This document shows, one piece after another, positions 16,337-24,823 of a stretch of DNA of 64,000 nt. Location: assembly GCF_003634015.1 (NCBI RefSeq), contig NZ_RBII01000001.1, positions 1,612,001 through 1,676,000 on the forward strand, in the 5' to 3' direction. The notes beneath the pieces were generated by a model. It had not been told where the DNA came from. It saw nothing but the letters and a program-made list of their open reading frames with translations, and made no database searches. The DNA is from Litorimonas taeanensis (GTDB lineage Bacteria > Pseudomonadota > Alphaproteobacteria > Caulobacterales > Maricaulaceae). The translations under genes were made by a program, and so were the position numbers. Each line of letters starts with the position of its first letter. The first letter of the stretch is position 1.

Positions 16337-17449
16337 ATGCGCAACCTATTTAAAGCCATTACTCTATTGTTGTTTGCCGCGCTTATCACTATGCCGCAAC
16401 TGGCTGTGGCCAATGTTAAAATCAAAGACATTGTTGATATTGAAGGTGTCCGCGGAAATGACCTTGTCGGTTATGGCCTCGTCATTGGTCTGGATGGTAC
16501 AGGCGATACTATTCGGAACTCCCCTTATACAGAAGAAGCTCTGTCTAACCTTCTCGAACGTCTTGGGGTAAATATCCAAGGTAGTGATTTTCGTCCGAAT
16601 AATGTGGCAGCCGTATTAGTAACAGCCTCTCTTCGACCTTTTGCTCGGGTTGGTTCTAAAATTGACATTAATGTCTCTTCCATTGGTGACGCCAAGAGCC
16701 TTGCAGGCGGTACATTAGTCATGACACCACTTAATGCGGCTGACGGAGAAGTTTACGCCTTGGCACAAGGCAGCGTCCTTGTGAGCGGATTCAAAGCCGA
16801 AGGCGAAGGGGCCTCAATTACTGAAGGCGTTCCAACATCAGGTACTATTCCCAATGGCGCACGTATCGAAAAAGAAATTAACTTTGATTTTCAAAGCCTG
16901 CGCAAAGTTCGTCTTGCCCTACGCTCCCCTGACTTCACAACGGCAGAACGCATTGAAACTAAAATCAATCAAGGTTTAGGCGGAAAGCACGCCAGACTAA
17001 TGGATTCAGGTACAGTAGAACTTGACCTCTCCAAGCTTTCACAATCTCCTGCTCATATCATCGGGAAAATTGAGAACTACACACTTAAACCCGCACAGGT
17101 AGCCCGTGTCGTTATTGACCAAAGATCAGGCACCATCGTTTTAGATCAAAATGTAAAAGTCTCCTCTGTTGCTATTGCGCAGGGTAATCTTTCTATCAAA
17201 ATTACTGAAGACCCTGTTGTGTCCCAGCCCAACCCTTTTGGTTATGGTGAAACCATACAAGTGCCGCGTACAGGTATCTCTGTCCGTGACGGCGAGCCAG
17301 GAAATATTGCCATTCTTGATGACAGTGTGACCCTACCTGATCTTGTTGGCGGATTAAATGCGCTCGGCGTCACTCCGCGGGAAATGATTGATATTCTAAA
17401 ATCAATTAAAACAGCAGGCGCGCTACACGCTGAATTAGTTCTTCAGTAA
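16337..17449 (+). CDS. flgI: Flagellar P-ring protein FlgI
   Basis: FlgI forms the periplasmic P-ring around the rod. The 370-residue precursor has a signal peptide (residues 1-25, cut after AVA) and the family core VKIKDIVDIEGVRGNDLVGY, GLVIGLDGTGD and a C-terminal LPDLVGGLNALGVTPREMID. It starts three bases after flgL, closing the flgE-K-L-I operon. Its chaperone FlgA is in the opposite operon. Confidence 0.97.
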   Translation: MRNLFKAITLLLFAALITMPQLAVANVKIKDIVDIEGVRGNDLVGYGLVIGLDGTGDTIRNSPYTEEALSNLLERLGVNIQGSDFRPNNVAAVLVTASLRPFARVGSKIDINVSSIGDAKSLAGGTLVMTPLNAADGEVYALAQGSVLVSGFKAEGEGASITEGVPTSGTIPNGARIEKEINFDFQSLRKVRLALRSPDFTTAERIETKINQGLGGKHARLMDSGTVELDLSKLSQSPAHIIGKIENYTLKPAQVARVVIDQRSGTIVLDQNVKVSSVAIAQGNLSIKITEDPVVSQPNPFGYGETIQVPRTGISVRDGEPGNIAILDDSVTLPDLVGGLNALGVTPREMIDILKSIKTAGALHAELVLQ

Positions 17450-17470
17450 AGAACCCAGCTTTTATTTAAG

Positions 17471-17510
17471 AAAAAATAGAAACGCCCATTTTCAATTATA
17501 GGCGTTTCTA
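17471..17510 (-). terminator. Intrinsic terminator of the fliF-fliG operon
   Basis: A 10-bp stem (17477-17486 with 17501-17510) has a 14-base loop. On the minus strand it is followed by six T residues (complement of 17471-17476). It lies immediately after the fliG stop. It could also hinder readthrough from flgI on the plus strand, where no T-tract follows. Confidence 0.82.
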
Positions 17511-17517
17511 AGAGGGT

Positions 17518-18654
17518 CTAACTTGCGGCGCTTAAGGCCTCTTCCGTATTCACGGGTTTTGGTAAAAATGTTAGGCGGTCATTTTTCTCGAGCCCGCTGA
17601 GGAAACTCATAAAGGAAGAGATAGCTTTTCCTGCCTCTTTCTCATTCAGATCTTCCGCTATATCGACTTCTTCTCTTATCTGATCGGCCATACGTTGCGA
17701 GATATTGGAATAGAAAAACTCACAAACGGGTTGGGACTCAACTGAGGCCGCCTTGAGCATATTTATCAAATCTTTTTTATTGTAGTCTTTGAAAATGAGA
17801 CTGATGGCAGATGTCGGCAAGCGCTCTGGTAAATCATCAAACGTCAGCATGACATCTCTAATTTTCTTAGCGCGCGCTTTATCCACGGCTTCAATGCTTT
17901 CTAGGATACGTTCACGTCGATCTCTATCAAGGCTGGACATCAGGTCAGCGACATAGATGACAGACTCACTTCCTCCTTTAAAGTCATCTTCTTCCAAGAA
18001 CTCTGTTCTTACGAATTTCTCAATCGCCTCTTCTACAAAGGGTGCGACTTTCGTTTCATTGGAAAGGTGCTGAATATATTCAATTGTTTTATCTTCGGGG
18101 ATTTCAGCTAAAATTTCTGTTACGACATCATTCGATAGCTTTGATAAAATATAAGTCGCAACTTGGGTTTTTTGTTTCAAGAGAAATTCACTAACGCCTT
18201 TTGTTGGCCTTCTTTCCAACTCGGCCCAAACCCCCACAATAACAACGGGTTTACTCCGTCTCAGATAAGGGTCTTGTGAGGCAAGGCGGTCCATCCGCTC
18301 TTCATCCAAAACATTTCGAGCAATCTCCATAGCCTTTTCAGGACCTGCACGGAACATCCCTTTCCGGCCATTCAACTTCACTACAAAGTCTGCAATAACG
18401 GCAAGCATTTTGGGGCGCGGCACCTCTCGAAGTTCTTCGAGCGCCCGTACAAAACGGCTCATATGCTCGTCGCTTAACTTGTCGACTATGGGTGCGGCAT
18501 AGTCTTGCCCCATTGAGATAATAACGATAGCGGCTTTTTGAGCATCCGTCAGATCGGTGATATCAGATATTTCAGACCCTGCTTGGTCCACACCCTGATC
18601 TTGTAAGGCGATATTTGTACGGGGCCTCGATATAATGCCTTGGTCCGCCATCAA
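17518..18654 (-). CDS. fliG: Divergent flagellar motor switch protein FliG
   Basis: FliG links the MS-ring to the C-ring and contacts the stator. The 378-residue protein has an extra N-terminal ~30 residues, then the FliG N domain (LTDAQKAAIVIISMGQDYAA), a middle domain (about 130-240) and a C domain starting MLTFDDLPERLP. The C-terminal torque helix (LPTSAISLIFKDYNKKDL) does not show the canonical Arg and paired Asp pattern, and the EHPQ motif is replaced by EIPE. The start overlaps the fliP stop (ATGA). It lies last in the operon rather than directly after fliF. Confidence 0.9.
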   Translation of the reverse strand: MMADQGIISRPRTNIALQDQGVDQAGSEISDITDLTDAQKAAIVIISMGQDYAAPIVDKLSDEHMSRFVRALEELREVPRPKMLAVIADFVVKLNGRKGMFRAGPEKAMEIARNVLDEERMDRLASQDPYLRRSKPVVIVGVWAELERRPTKGVSEFLLKQKTQVATYILSKLSNDVVTEILAEIPEDKTIEYIQHLSNETKVAPFVEEAIEKFVRTEFLEEDDFKGGSESVIYVADLMSSLDRDRRERILESIEAVDKARAKKIRDVMLTFDDLPERLPTSAISLIFKDYNKKDLINMLKAASVESQPVCEFFYSNISQRMADQIREEVDIAEDLNEKEAGKAISSFMSFLSGLEKNDRLTFLPKPVNTEEALSAAS

Positions 18655-19511
18655 GTTACTCCATATCCACGTAATAAAGCCTCAGTAATTTTCAGCCATC
18701 CATCTGCCATAACAAAGAAGGCTAATTTAAATGGCAGAGACACCACGGCTGGCGGTACCATCATCATACCCATAGCCATCAAGATAGACGCGACAATTAA
18801 ATCAATTATCAAAAAAGGCATGAAAATGACAAACCCAATTTGGAAGGCGCGTTTTATCTCAGACAGCATGAAAGAGGTAATTAAAAGCGGCATAGGGGTT
18901 TGCTCTGACAAATCATAATTTCTGTCGGGCATAGTGGCCGCCAGACGTTCTATAGTTTCTGGCTCTACACGGGCCTCCATAAACCCTCTAAAGGGGGTTA
19001 GAGTGCGGTCTAGGGCTTGTTGTTCAGTTATCATACCGTCCATATAGGGTGACAAACCATCGTCCCAGGACTGCGTAAAAACGGGCTCCATGACAAAGAA
19101 GGTCAGAAACATGGCGAGCCCCATTATCATCATATTCGGCGGCGTTTGTTGCAGCCCCATAGCTTGACGGAGAAATGAGAACACAATCAACATGAACGGT
19201 AGGCACGTAATCATCATAGCAAGCCCAGGCGCAAGGCTTAGAACTGTGACAATAAGAAATAATTGAATGACGCGAGCATCTAACCCTACGGCTTCACCTT
19301 CGCCTTCTGGCAAAGTTCGGTCTAAGAGACCGTCTAGGCTCTCTTCCAGATTTGGCGTTTGACCGGGAACTTGGTCAGTGACTTGTGCCCATGCATTCTC
19401 TCCTATGCCCATATAAAGCATGAGGATGATGCCCCCTAAAACGACGAAAAGACCCTTTAGGGGTCTGATACGCCGTAAGAACGAATGATTATTTCGTTCT
19501 ACCGTGATCAT
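18651..19511 (-). CDS. fliP: Flagellar export gate protein FliP
   Basis: FliP is the main subunit of the export-gate channel with FliQ and FliR, which are not in this window. The 286-residue precursor has an N-terminal hydrophobic signal region (about 18-42) and typical segments VIQLFLIVTVLSLAPGLAMM, RQAMGLQQTPPNMMIMGLAM, the MPLLITSFMLSEIKRAFQIGF block and MGMMMVPPAVVSLPFKLAFF. It overlaps fliN upstream and fliG downstream by four bases each. Confidence 0.96.
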   Translation of the reverse strand: MITVERNNHSFLRRIRPLKGLFVVLGGIILMLYMGIGENAWAQVTDQVPGQTPNLEESLDGLLDRTLPEGEGEAVGLDARVIQLFLIVTVLSLAPGLAMMITCLPFMLIVFSFLRQAMGLQQTPPNMMIMGLAMFLTFFVMEPVFTQSWDDGLSPYMDGMITEQQALDRTLTPFRGFMEARVEPETIERLAATMPDRNYDLSEQTPMPLLITSFMLSEIKRAFQIGFVIFMPFLIIDLIVASILMAMGMMMVPPAVVSLPFKLAFFVMADGWLKITEALLRGYGVT

Positions 19512-19891
19512 GCAGAGAGCATGTCCTCTGAGATATCAACGATTTCCGTAATTTTGAGTCCAATCTCACCTGTCGCAACATCCGTTTCAATGAGCTCCCC
19601 TCGCGCAATAACGCGATTATCGATGCAAACATCAACAGGATCACTAATCGATTTATCCATTTCTAAAACTGAGCCTGCCTTTAGTTTTAAAAGTTCAGCA
19701 ATTGTCGGGCGAGCCGTACCGACGACCATTTGGACGGTCACAGGTAATGCATAAATTGAACGTTTATAATTCGACCCCATTTGGCCATCCCGGCGCTCTG
19801 ATACAGGGATATCAGAGCTGCCAGATTCGTTATTTAATGGATCAGGGGCTGTTGTTGGCATGTCTACAAAATCCGTATCAGATTGGCTCAT
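19508..19891 (-). CDS. fliN: Flagellar switch protein FliN
   Basis: FliN forms the bottom of the C-ring. The 127-residue protein has a variable first ~45 residues, then one SpoA domain (IYALPVTVQMVVGTARPTIA, LLKLKAGSVLEMDKSISDPV, VIARGELIETDVATGEIGLK). It starts two bases after fliH and overlaps fliP. A SpoA domain alone plus this operon position separates it from FliM. Confidence 0.94.
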   Translation of the reverse strand: MSQSDTDFVDMPTTAPDPLNNESGSSDIPVSERRDGQMGSNYKRSIYALPVTVQMVVGTARPTIAELLKLKAGSVLEMDKSISDPVDVCIDNRVIARGELIETDVATGEIGLKITEIVDISEDMLSA

Positions 19892-19893
19892 GA

Positions 19894-20565
19894 TTACGCC
19901 TCTTTGTTAATTGATTGTGGGGATTGCGTGATGGAAAGGACCTCACCAAACTGTCTTGATATTAAGTCCAAGCATGTTTTCGCTGCTGTCATAGGGTCGA
20001 TATCTACGCGGCTTTTTTCCCACATAAAGGAGGCCGCGTCTTCGGGCATATTTTCAGTTTCAATAACCTTAAAGTCTACTCCGCCTTTTCCTTTCAAGAA
20101 ATCTTTTGCAATAATATTATGAGGGTGAAGCTTTACAATTATTTGCCCTTGAATTTCGGCATTGGCTGCTTGCTCTAAAACTTTATTCATTTCGGAGAGT
20201 AAAATTTTATTCGCAGTGTCAGGTAATACGGCTTCCAAACACTTTGCAATGACGCGGCCATGACTCGCTTCGATCTCACTCACCTGTTTGGCAAATGAAG
20301 ACTTTAAAGTTTCTAGAGTTTTCTCCATCACCTGAATGGTTGATTCATATACTGCGCGGGCCTCCGCTTTCCCCGCTTCTACGCCGTTTAGGTAATCTTG
20401 ATTCTCTTGAGACGCTGTTTCAGGGTCAACGAAGTGTTCACGGTTGTCAGAAACGGCATGAAAAACCGAAAAATCCGCCATGATGAGGCGGCCATCAGAA
20501 TTGTGAGAGGCCTTAGGTGTCTTTGCAACAAGGCTGCTTTGCGTTATGAAATTCTGCTGGCTCAT
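19894..20565 (-). CDS. fliH: FliH-like flagellar export ATPase regulator
   Basis: FliH binds and regulates the export ATPase FliI and links it to the C-ring through FliN. This 223-residue soluble protein has an N-terminal disordered part. A helical middle (DYLNGVEAGKAEARAVYEST, a degenerate FliH Gly/Ala helix) and a C-terminal domain (IIVKLHPHN onward) follow. The start overlaps fliF by four bases; fliN follows. FliH proteins diverge strongly, so position between fliF and fliN is major evidence. Confidence 0.8.
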   Translation of the reverse strand: MSQQNFITQSSLVAKTPKASHNSDGRLIMADFSVFHAVSDNREHFVDPETASQENQDYLNGVEAGKAEARAVYESTIQVMEKTLETLKSSFAKQVSEIEASHGRVIAKCLEAVLPDTANKILLSEMNKVLEQAANAEIQGQIIVKLHPHNIIAKDFLKGKGGVDFKVIETENMPEDAASFMWEKSRVDIDPMTAAKTCLDLISRQFGEVLSITQSPQSINKEA

Positions 20566-22154
20566 GTTGGTTTAGGCTCCGCGCTTAACCAACTCGCGAG
20601 AAGTTCTGTCGCTTCATCAACTTGCTCGCTCGCTTTGTTATTCAACAAATCTACAGGGTCATTTGAAACAGGGCCGCTAAGCTTTAGGGGTTCAGACGCT
20701 TGGGATATGCCCATTTGTGCTTGGCCACCGTCGGGCGTTTCATTTAAGCTCATGGGAAGTAATTCTGGCGCCATAGAGAGGTCGTCCAAATTCTTTTGTG
20801 TCGCGGCGCCGCTTTGTGAAAGCAGCGGCCTCACGACAAACAATCCTAATAATAAGGCCACAAGACCCAAAATTACTGATTGAATTGTGCTCCACAGATA
20901 TTGCTCTGTGAACTGTTCCATCAAGCTTGGCTTAACCACAAAATCGACTTCTTCTGGTTTTTTAAAGGCCAGTGAACGGACCGTAAGAACATCGCCCCGT
21001 TCCTCATCCAGCCCCGAAGCCGATGCGACCAAATCACGTAAAACCGTGATTTCCTCTTGCGTCCGCGGCTGTGTCGTAACGGTCCCATCTTCGGCAATAA
21101 TTTGCTGATCATCCACAAGAACGGCAATTGTCATACGTTTAATTGCACCGGGCATGATTTCGCGATTAAGCACCATTTCAGAGATTTCATAAGTGACCGT
21201 TTCACTGGTTTCACTTCGTTCCGAATTACTATTACCAGCCGCCCCGCCGCCATCAGGCAGGTTGCTGGCAATTGTAACTGCCGAGTTCTGACCTGAACTC
21301 GTATCCGACACATCAGATGTCGTTTGAGACTTAACAACTTGGCTTTCTGGATCAAATTTACGCTCCGTGAAACTCTCGCGCGTGCGGTCAACGTCCAAAG
21401 ACACACTCACACGGGCATTCCCGGCGCCAACACGTGCTTCTAATATAGACATCAAATTTTCTTTGAGTTTTGCGGTACGTTCAATCTCGCCGTCACCACC
21501 CATTTCCGCTGGCATATTTAAGCCCGGCCCGACAATTAGTCCTCTGACTGTATCAATCACAGCAACATCTTCGGGCTTTAGTCCAACGATAGAGAGAGCC
21601 GTAAGGTACTGGATGGCTTTAGCTTGCTCTGACGTCATCCCAGAGGAGGTAGATACCGTGACTGAGGCTGAATTTGCCTCTGGGCCCTTAGAAAAACCAG
21701 AGGCTTTTTGTGTCCCTAAATGCACGCGGGCCGCTTTAATATTTGGCATTGCCAGAATAGTGCGGGCTAGCTCGCCTTCCTTTGCACGCCAATAAGTCGC
21801 GTCAAACATTTCAGAAGACATGGCAAAACTGTTTAAATCATCAAACAGTTCATATCCTAATACGCTTTGCTTGGGCAGGCCTTCTCGCGCCAACTCAAGG
21901 CGTAATGAATCGCGACGTTTTATATCAGTATAAATGGCATTGCCGCGGACATCGTATTTGGCCCCGAGACCATCCAGACGAGCAATAACGTCCCCCGCCG
22001 TAGCTTGGTCAAGCCCAGCATAGAGCAAACCCATTTTTGGTTTCATGGTGACACTGGCTAAAAGGAAGACAAAGGCCATCGTAGCGAGAACACTCGCGAT
22101 GGAAAAAATTCGTTTTTGTAGTGGCAGAGCCAACCACACGTTAATAATATTCAT
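20562..22154 (-). CDS. fliF: MS-ring protein FliF
   Basis: FliF forms the inner-membrane MS-ring. I start it at the ATG at 22154 (MNIINVWLALPLQKRI, preceded by GGCAATAGG), giving about 530 residues; the frame runs open further to 22232. Features are TM1 (about 17-38), the ring-building motif region with MKPKMGLLYAGLDQATAGDV, the large periplasmic body, TM2 (about 430-455, QSVILGLVALLLGLFVVRPL) and a cytoplasmic FliG-binding tail. It heads the fliF-H-N-P-G operon. Confidence 0.96.
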   Translation of the reverse strand: MNIINVWLALPLQKRIFSIASVLATMAFVFLLASVTMKPKMGLLYAGLDQATAGDVIARLDGLGAKYDVRGNAIYTDIKRRDSLRLELAREGLPKQSVLGYELFDDLNSFAMSSEMFDATYWRAKEGELARTILAMPNIKAARVHLGTQKASGFSKGPEANSASVTVSTSSGMTSEQAKAIQYLTALSIVGLKPEDVAVIDTVRGLIVGPGLNMPAEMGGDGEIERTAKLKENLMSILEARVGAGNARVSVSLDVDRTRESFTERKFDPESQVVKSQTTSDVSDTSSGQNSAVTIASNLPDGGGAAGNSNSERSETSETVTYEISEMVLNREIMPGAIKRMTIAVLVDDQQIIAEDGTVTTQPRTQEEITVLRDLVASASGLDEERGDVLTVRSLAFKKPEEVDFVVKPSLMEQFTEQYLWSTIQSVILGLVALLLGLFVVRPLLSQSGAATQKNLDDLSMAPELLPMSLNETPDGGQAQMGISQASEPLKLSGPVSNDPVDLLNNKASEQVDEATELLASWLSAEPKPT

Positions 22155-22329
22155 CCTATTGCCTTGGAATAAATCCTGGAAAAAGTCCTTTTCACCAGTG
22201 AGGCACACTAAACTGCGTCTAATGACAAACAAATCAGTGTATTTTTCAATACTATGTTAATAATTAACAGATGGTTTACTACTCTGTGTTTTTTATTAAG
22301 TTCCAGTTAACCGTATTGAGATTCGAATC

Positions 22330-22854
22330 TTGGCTAAGCTTAAAAAATCCAAAAAAGCGCCCGCACCTGCCAATGGTGATTCAGAGGCTAAATCGGGTAA
22401 ATCCAAAGGTGGATTAATCGGAACGATTGTCACCCCTCTCATTCTTGCCGCAGCTTCTTTTGCTACAGTATACTCTTTGCCAACGCCGCATAGCGCACCT
22501 GTTGTACATGATGAAGCAGAGGATGAGTATGATGCTGAGCCTCTTCACTTCACATCAGCGGATACAGGCATTGTTGAATTGAATGAATTCACCTTATCTC
22601 TACGCGAAGACAAGCAAGTGTTACGCATTCTTTTGGCCTTAGAAACACCTGAATCTATGGTTGGGTCAATTGACCCGAACGACTTACGGTTACGCGATGC
22701 TTTCATGAGTTATTTGCGGGCCATCGAAGTCGAACAATTGCAAGATGTAGCTTTCTTGCCGCAGCTACGCGCCCAATTACTACGTCGCGCAAAACTCGTC
22801 CTCGGAGACAGTAATGTTTCCGGTATCCTTATAACTGAATTTTTGATCAGGTAG
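22330..22854 (+). CDS. fliL: FliL family basal-body protein (paralogue 2)
   Basis: A 174-residue FliL. It has a basic cytoplasmic N-terminus (MAKLKKSKKAPAPA), one membrane segment (about 29-50), and a periplasmic FliL domain (VELNEFTLSLREDKQVLRIL, PNDLRLRDAFMSYLRAIEVE). The start must be the TTG at 22330: no ATG or GTG occurs between the upstream in-frame stop at 22297 and the conserved region. It is divergent from fliF and 11 bases ahead of the DUF6468 gene. Confidence 0.9.
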   Translation: MAKLKKSKKAPAPANGDSEAKSGKSKGGLIGTIVTPLILAAASFATVYSLPTPHSAPVVHDEAEDEYDAEPLHFTSADTGIVELNEFTLSLREDKQVLRILLALETPESMVGSIDPNDLRLRDAFMSYLRAIEVEQLQDVAFLPQLRAQLLRRAKLVLGDSNVSGILITEFLIR

Positions 22855-22865
22855 CAGGCCCTTTT

Positions 22866-23681
22866 ATGTCACTTCCCTTCAACTTCGCTTTTGTTCAAGA
22901 CATTGTCCTGTTACTGGTCTCTGGTGTGGCCTGCCTTTATTGTCTTTTACTGAATAGACGGCTCAAAGGCCTCAGCAGTCTCAAATCTGGTGTTGGCGCG
23001 TCAATTGTTTCCCTTACCAACGCGATTAAAGAAACACACCAAGCCGCTAAACAAGCCCAGAGCTCTACTGTCGAATCCATTGAAACCTTAAACGCCCTTT
23101 TATCAAAGGCGGATCAGGCCTCTGCAAAAGTAGAGGCGGAAACCCTCGCCTTGCAGCGGGTTCTCGTTCGGGCTGAGAAATTAAAATCTGAGTTAACACC
23201 ACATGTGGAAACCAAGCTCCCACACGCAATTGGCAAAGCACAGAACACAGCCTCTAGTCTTTTGAAAATTGTTGCTGACATTGAAAAGTATCGCCGCCTC
23301 ACGGCTTTTAAGGCCGCTGCAGATCTCTCTTCGTTTTTTGACGAAGACGACAACGCAGAAAATGCGAATGAAAGCCCTGTCAAACCAGATAGTCACCTGA
23401 GCGTTGTAGCCTCTACATCGCCGGCTCAAGACGACGTTTCGCAGCTTGATGAAACACTATCAGAAATACTCAGCCCAGAGGGACAAGCGGCTGTTATCAA
23501 TGCCAATGACACAGATGACATTTTAACGACGATTGAACCTATCGAAACATCCAAAGTTGAATCATTAAACAAAGACCCAATTGATGAGCTGTTCGATAAT
23601 ATTGATGCACTCGTTCAGAAAAAAGGTGTGAGTGATAAGAAAGTCGGCTTTCTACAAGCGCGGAAATATTTCAAATCATGA
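22866..23681 (+). CDS. DUF6468-type flagellar accessory membrane protein
   Basis: A 271-residue protein with one N-terminal membrane segment (about 10-28). A long helical stretch (35-150, rich in Ala/Lys/Glu, coiled-coil-like) follows, then an acidic, probably disordered C-terminal half. Proteins of this design (N-terminal DUF6468) sit between fliL/fliM and motE in alphaproteobacterial flagellar loci; the molecular role is not established. It overlaps motE by four bases, so it is likely part of the same assembly step. Confidence 0.65.
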   Translation: MSLPFNFAFVQDIVLLLVSGVACLYCLLLNRRLKGLSSLKSGVGASIVSLTNAIKETHQAAKQAQSSTVESIETLNALLSKADQASAKVEAETLALQRVLVRAEKLKSELTPHVETKLPHAIGKAQNTASSLLKIVADIEKYRRLTAFKAAADLSSFFDEDDNAENANESPVKPDSHLSVVASTSPAQDDVSQLDETLSEILSPEGQAAVINANDTDDILTTIEPIETSKVESLNKDPIDELFDNIDALVQKKGVSDKKVGFLQARKYFKS

Positions 23682-24283
23682 AGAGCCGTATCCTTCCAAT
23701 AATTGCAGTAAGTTTTGGCCTTGTCACGGCATTGCAACTTACGAATTTGTCTTTTGCCTCAGCGAAGAACAAAGCCGACGGCATTGTTGAAACCAAGACG
23801 GATAAACCTGCAAAGCCTGTACTCTCAGACGTCAGCGGTGATGAAAATCTGAGTGAAGACGCTATATGTCTCACCAGCACAATGGCCGATGCAATTTTAG
23901 CAGAGAAAGACCGCATCGAAAAACAAAAGATTAGTTTGAATGAGCGAGAAACAGCGCTTGAAGCCTTAGAAGTTAAACTCTCAGCACAGTTAGAAAACAT
24001 TCAAACAACAAAATCCTCTGTTGAAGCACAGCTCGCGCGGATGGAAGCCGTCGCCTCTGAAGATTTAGATCATCTGATCTCTATGTATTCGACAATGAAG
24101 CCTAAAAAGGCGGCAGAAATATTTGATAGCATGGCGCCGGCCTTTGCGGCGGGCTTCCTCCGGGATATGAACAGCGCAAAGGCTGGCCTTATTATGTCAG
24201 AGATGAGCGCCAAGCAATCCTATGAGATAAGTCTTGTGATAGCCAATCGAAATGCTGCCATTCGGAATGCTTCTAATAATTAA
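23678..24283 (+). CDS. MotE family periplasmic protein
   Basis: A 201-residue precursor with a signal peptide (1-29, cut after ASA), a coiled coil (about 70-125) and the conserved MotE/MgtE-N-like helix block HLISMYSTMKPKKAAEIFDS, then MAPAFAAGFLRDMNSAKAGL. In rhizobia MotE stabilises the periplasmic motor protein MotC, which makes this gene supporting evidence for the MotC-like call at 7563. The start overlaps the DUF6468 gene by four bases. Confidence 0.85.
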   Translation: MKSRILPIIAVSFGLVTALQLTNLSFASAKNKADGIVETKTDKPAKPVLSDVSGDENLSEDAICLTSTMADAILAEKDRIEKQKISLNERETALEALEVKLSAQLENIQTTKSSVEAQLARMEAVASEDLDHLISMYSTMKPKKAAEIFDSMAPAFAAGFLRDMNSAKAGLIMSEMSAKQSYEISLVIANRNAAIRNASNN

Positions 24284-24378
24284 GCCTATATTTACCATAA
24301 GTGTAATTTACAACTTAGATAGCGGCCTACTCCTCAGCACTTAATCATTGGTACACCATTATGCGGCATGGCTGTGTT

Positions 24379-24801
24379 ATGATTAAAGTTTTGATAATAG
24401 ATGACGAACTTGCAGAAAAAGAACTCATAGCGTGTAAATTAACGCGATTGTTCGGCTCTGACGGGTATTCTATCCACCATGCATTCAAATGCAGTGAGGC
24501 GATAAAGCTACTTTTGCAATATCAGTACGATTTTGTCTTACTTGATAACAATCTAGCCGCATCAATTTCAGGGCAATTTTCTGTTCCAATTATCAAGCAA
24601 TATGTTCAAAATGCAAAGCTAGTCATAATTTCTAATAATATCGATGAGGATTACCTTCAGAGTAAAACCATCCTAGGAGTCGATGACATCGTTGACAAAG
24701 CCTATTTGGAGGATTTTTTCCGAGCGTTTTATGGTCAAGACATGACGACCACAGCGCCGATTAAAGTAGCACGCTCTAATGTTGAAACCGCGGCTCTCTG
24801 A
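24379..24801 (+). CDS. Single-domain response regulator (CheY-like receiver)
   Basis: About 140 residues forming one receiver domain and no output domain. From the ATG at 24379 the phosphorylation site residues are in place: acidic pair D8/D9, phospho-acceptor D56 (VLLDNN), switch Ser at about 85 (VIISNN) and Lys 107 (IVDKAY). An alternative ATG at 24361 adds six residues. It is downstream of motE on the same strand. A flagellar role is inferred from position only; no cognate kinase is in the window. Confidence 0.8.
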   Translation: MIKVLIIDDELAEKELIACKLTRLFGSDGYSIHHAFKCSEAIKLLLQYQYDFVLLDNNLAASISGQFSVPIIKQYVQNAKLVIISNNIDEDYLQSKTILGVDDIVDKAYLEDFFRAFYGQDMTTTAPIKVARSNVETAAL

Positions 24802-24806
24802 TTGCG

Positions 24807-24822
24807 GCTCTTAAATAAGAGC
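24807..24822. terminator. Weak hairpin between convergent genes
   Basis: GCTCTT (24807-24812) pairs with AAGAGC (24817-24822) around a four-base loop, between the response regulator and hutU, which converge. There is no run of T residues, so termination efficiency is doubtful. Confidence 0.35.
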
Positions 24823-24823
24823 G

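Noticed and set aside
20887-21795. Several plus-strand frames antisense to fliF
   Set aside because: They are shadows of the fliF codon pattern: no ribosome sites, no domain features, and fliF is unambiguous.
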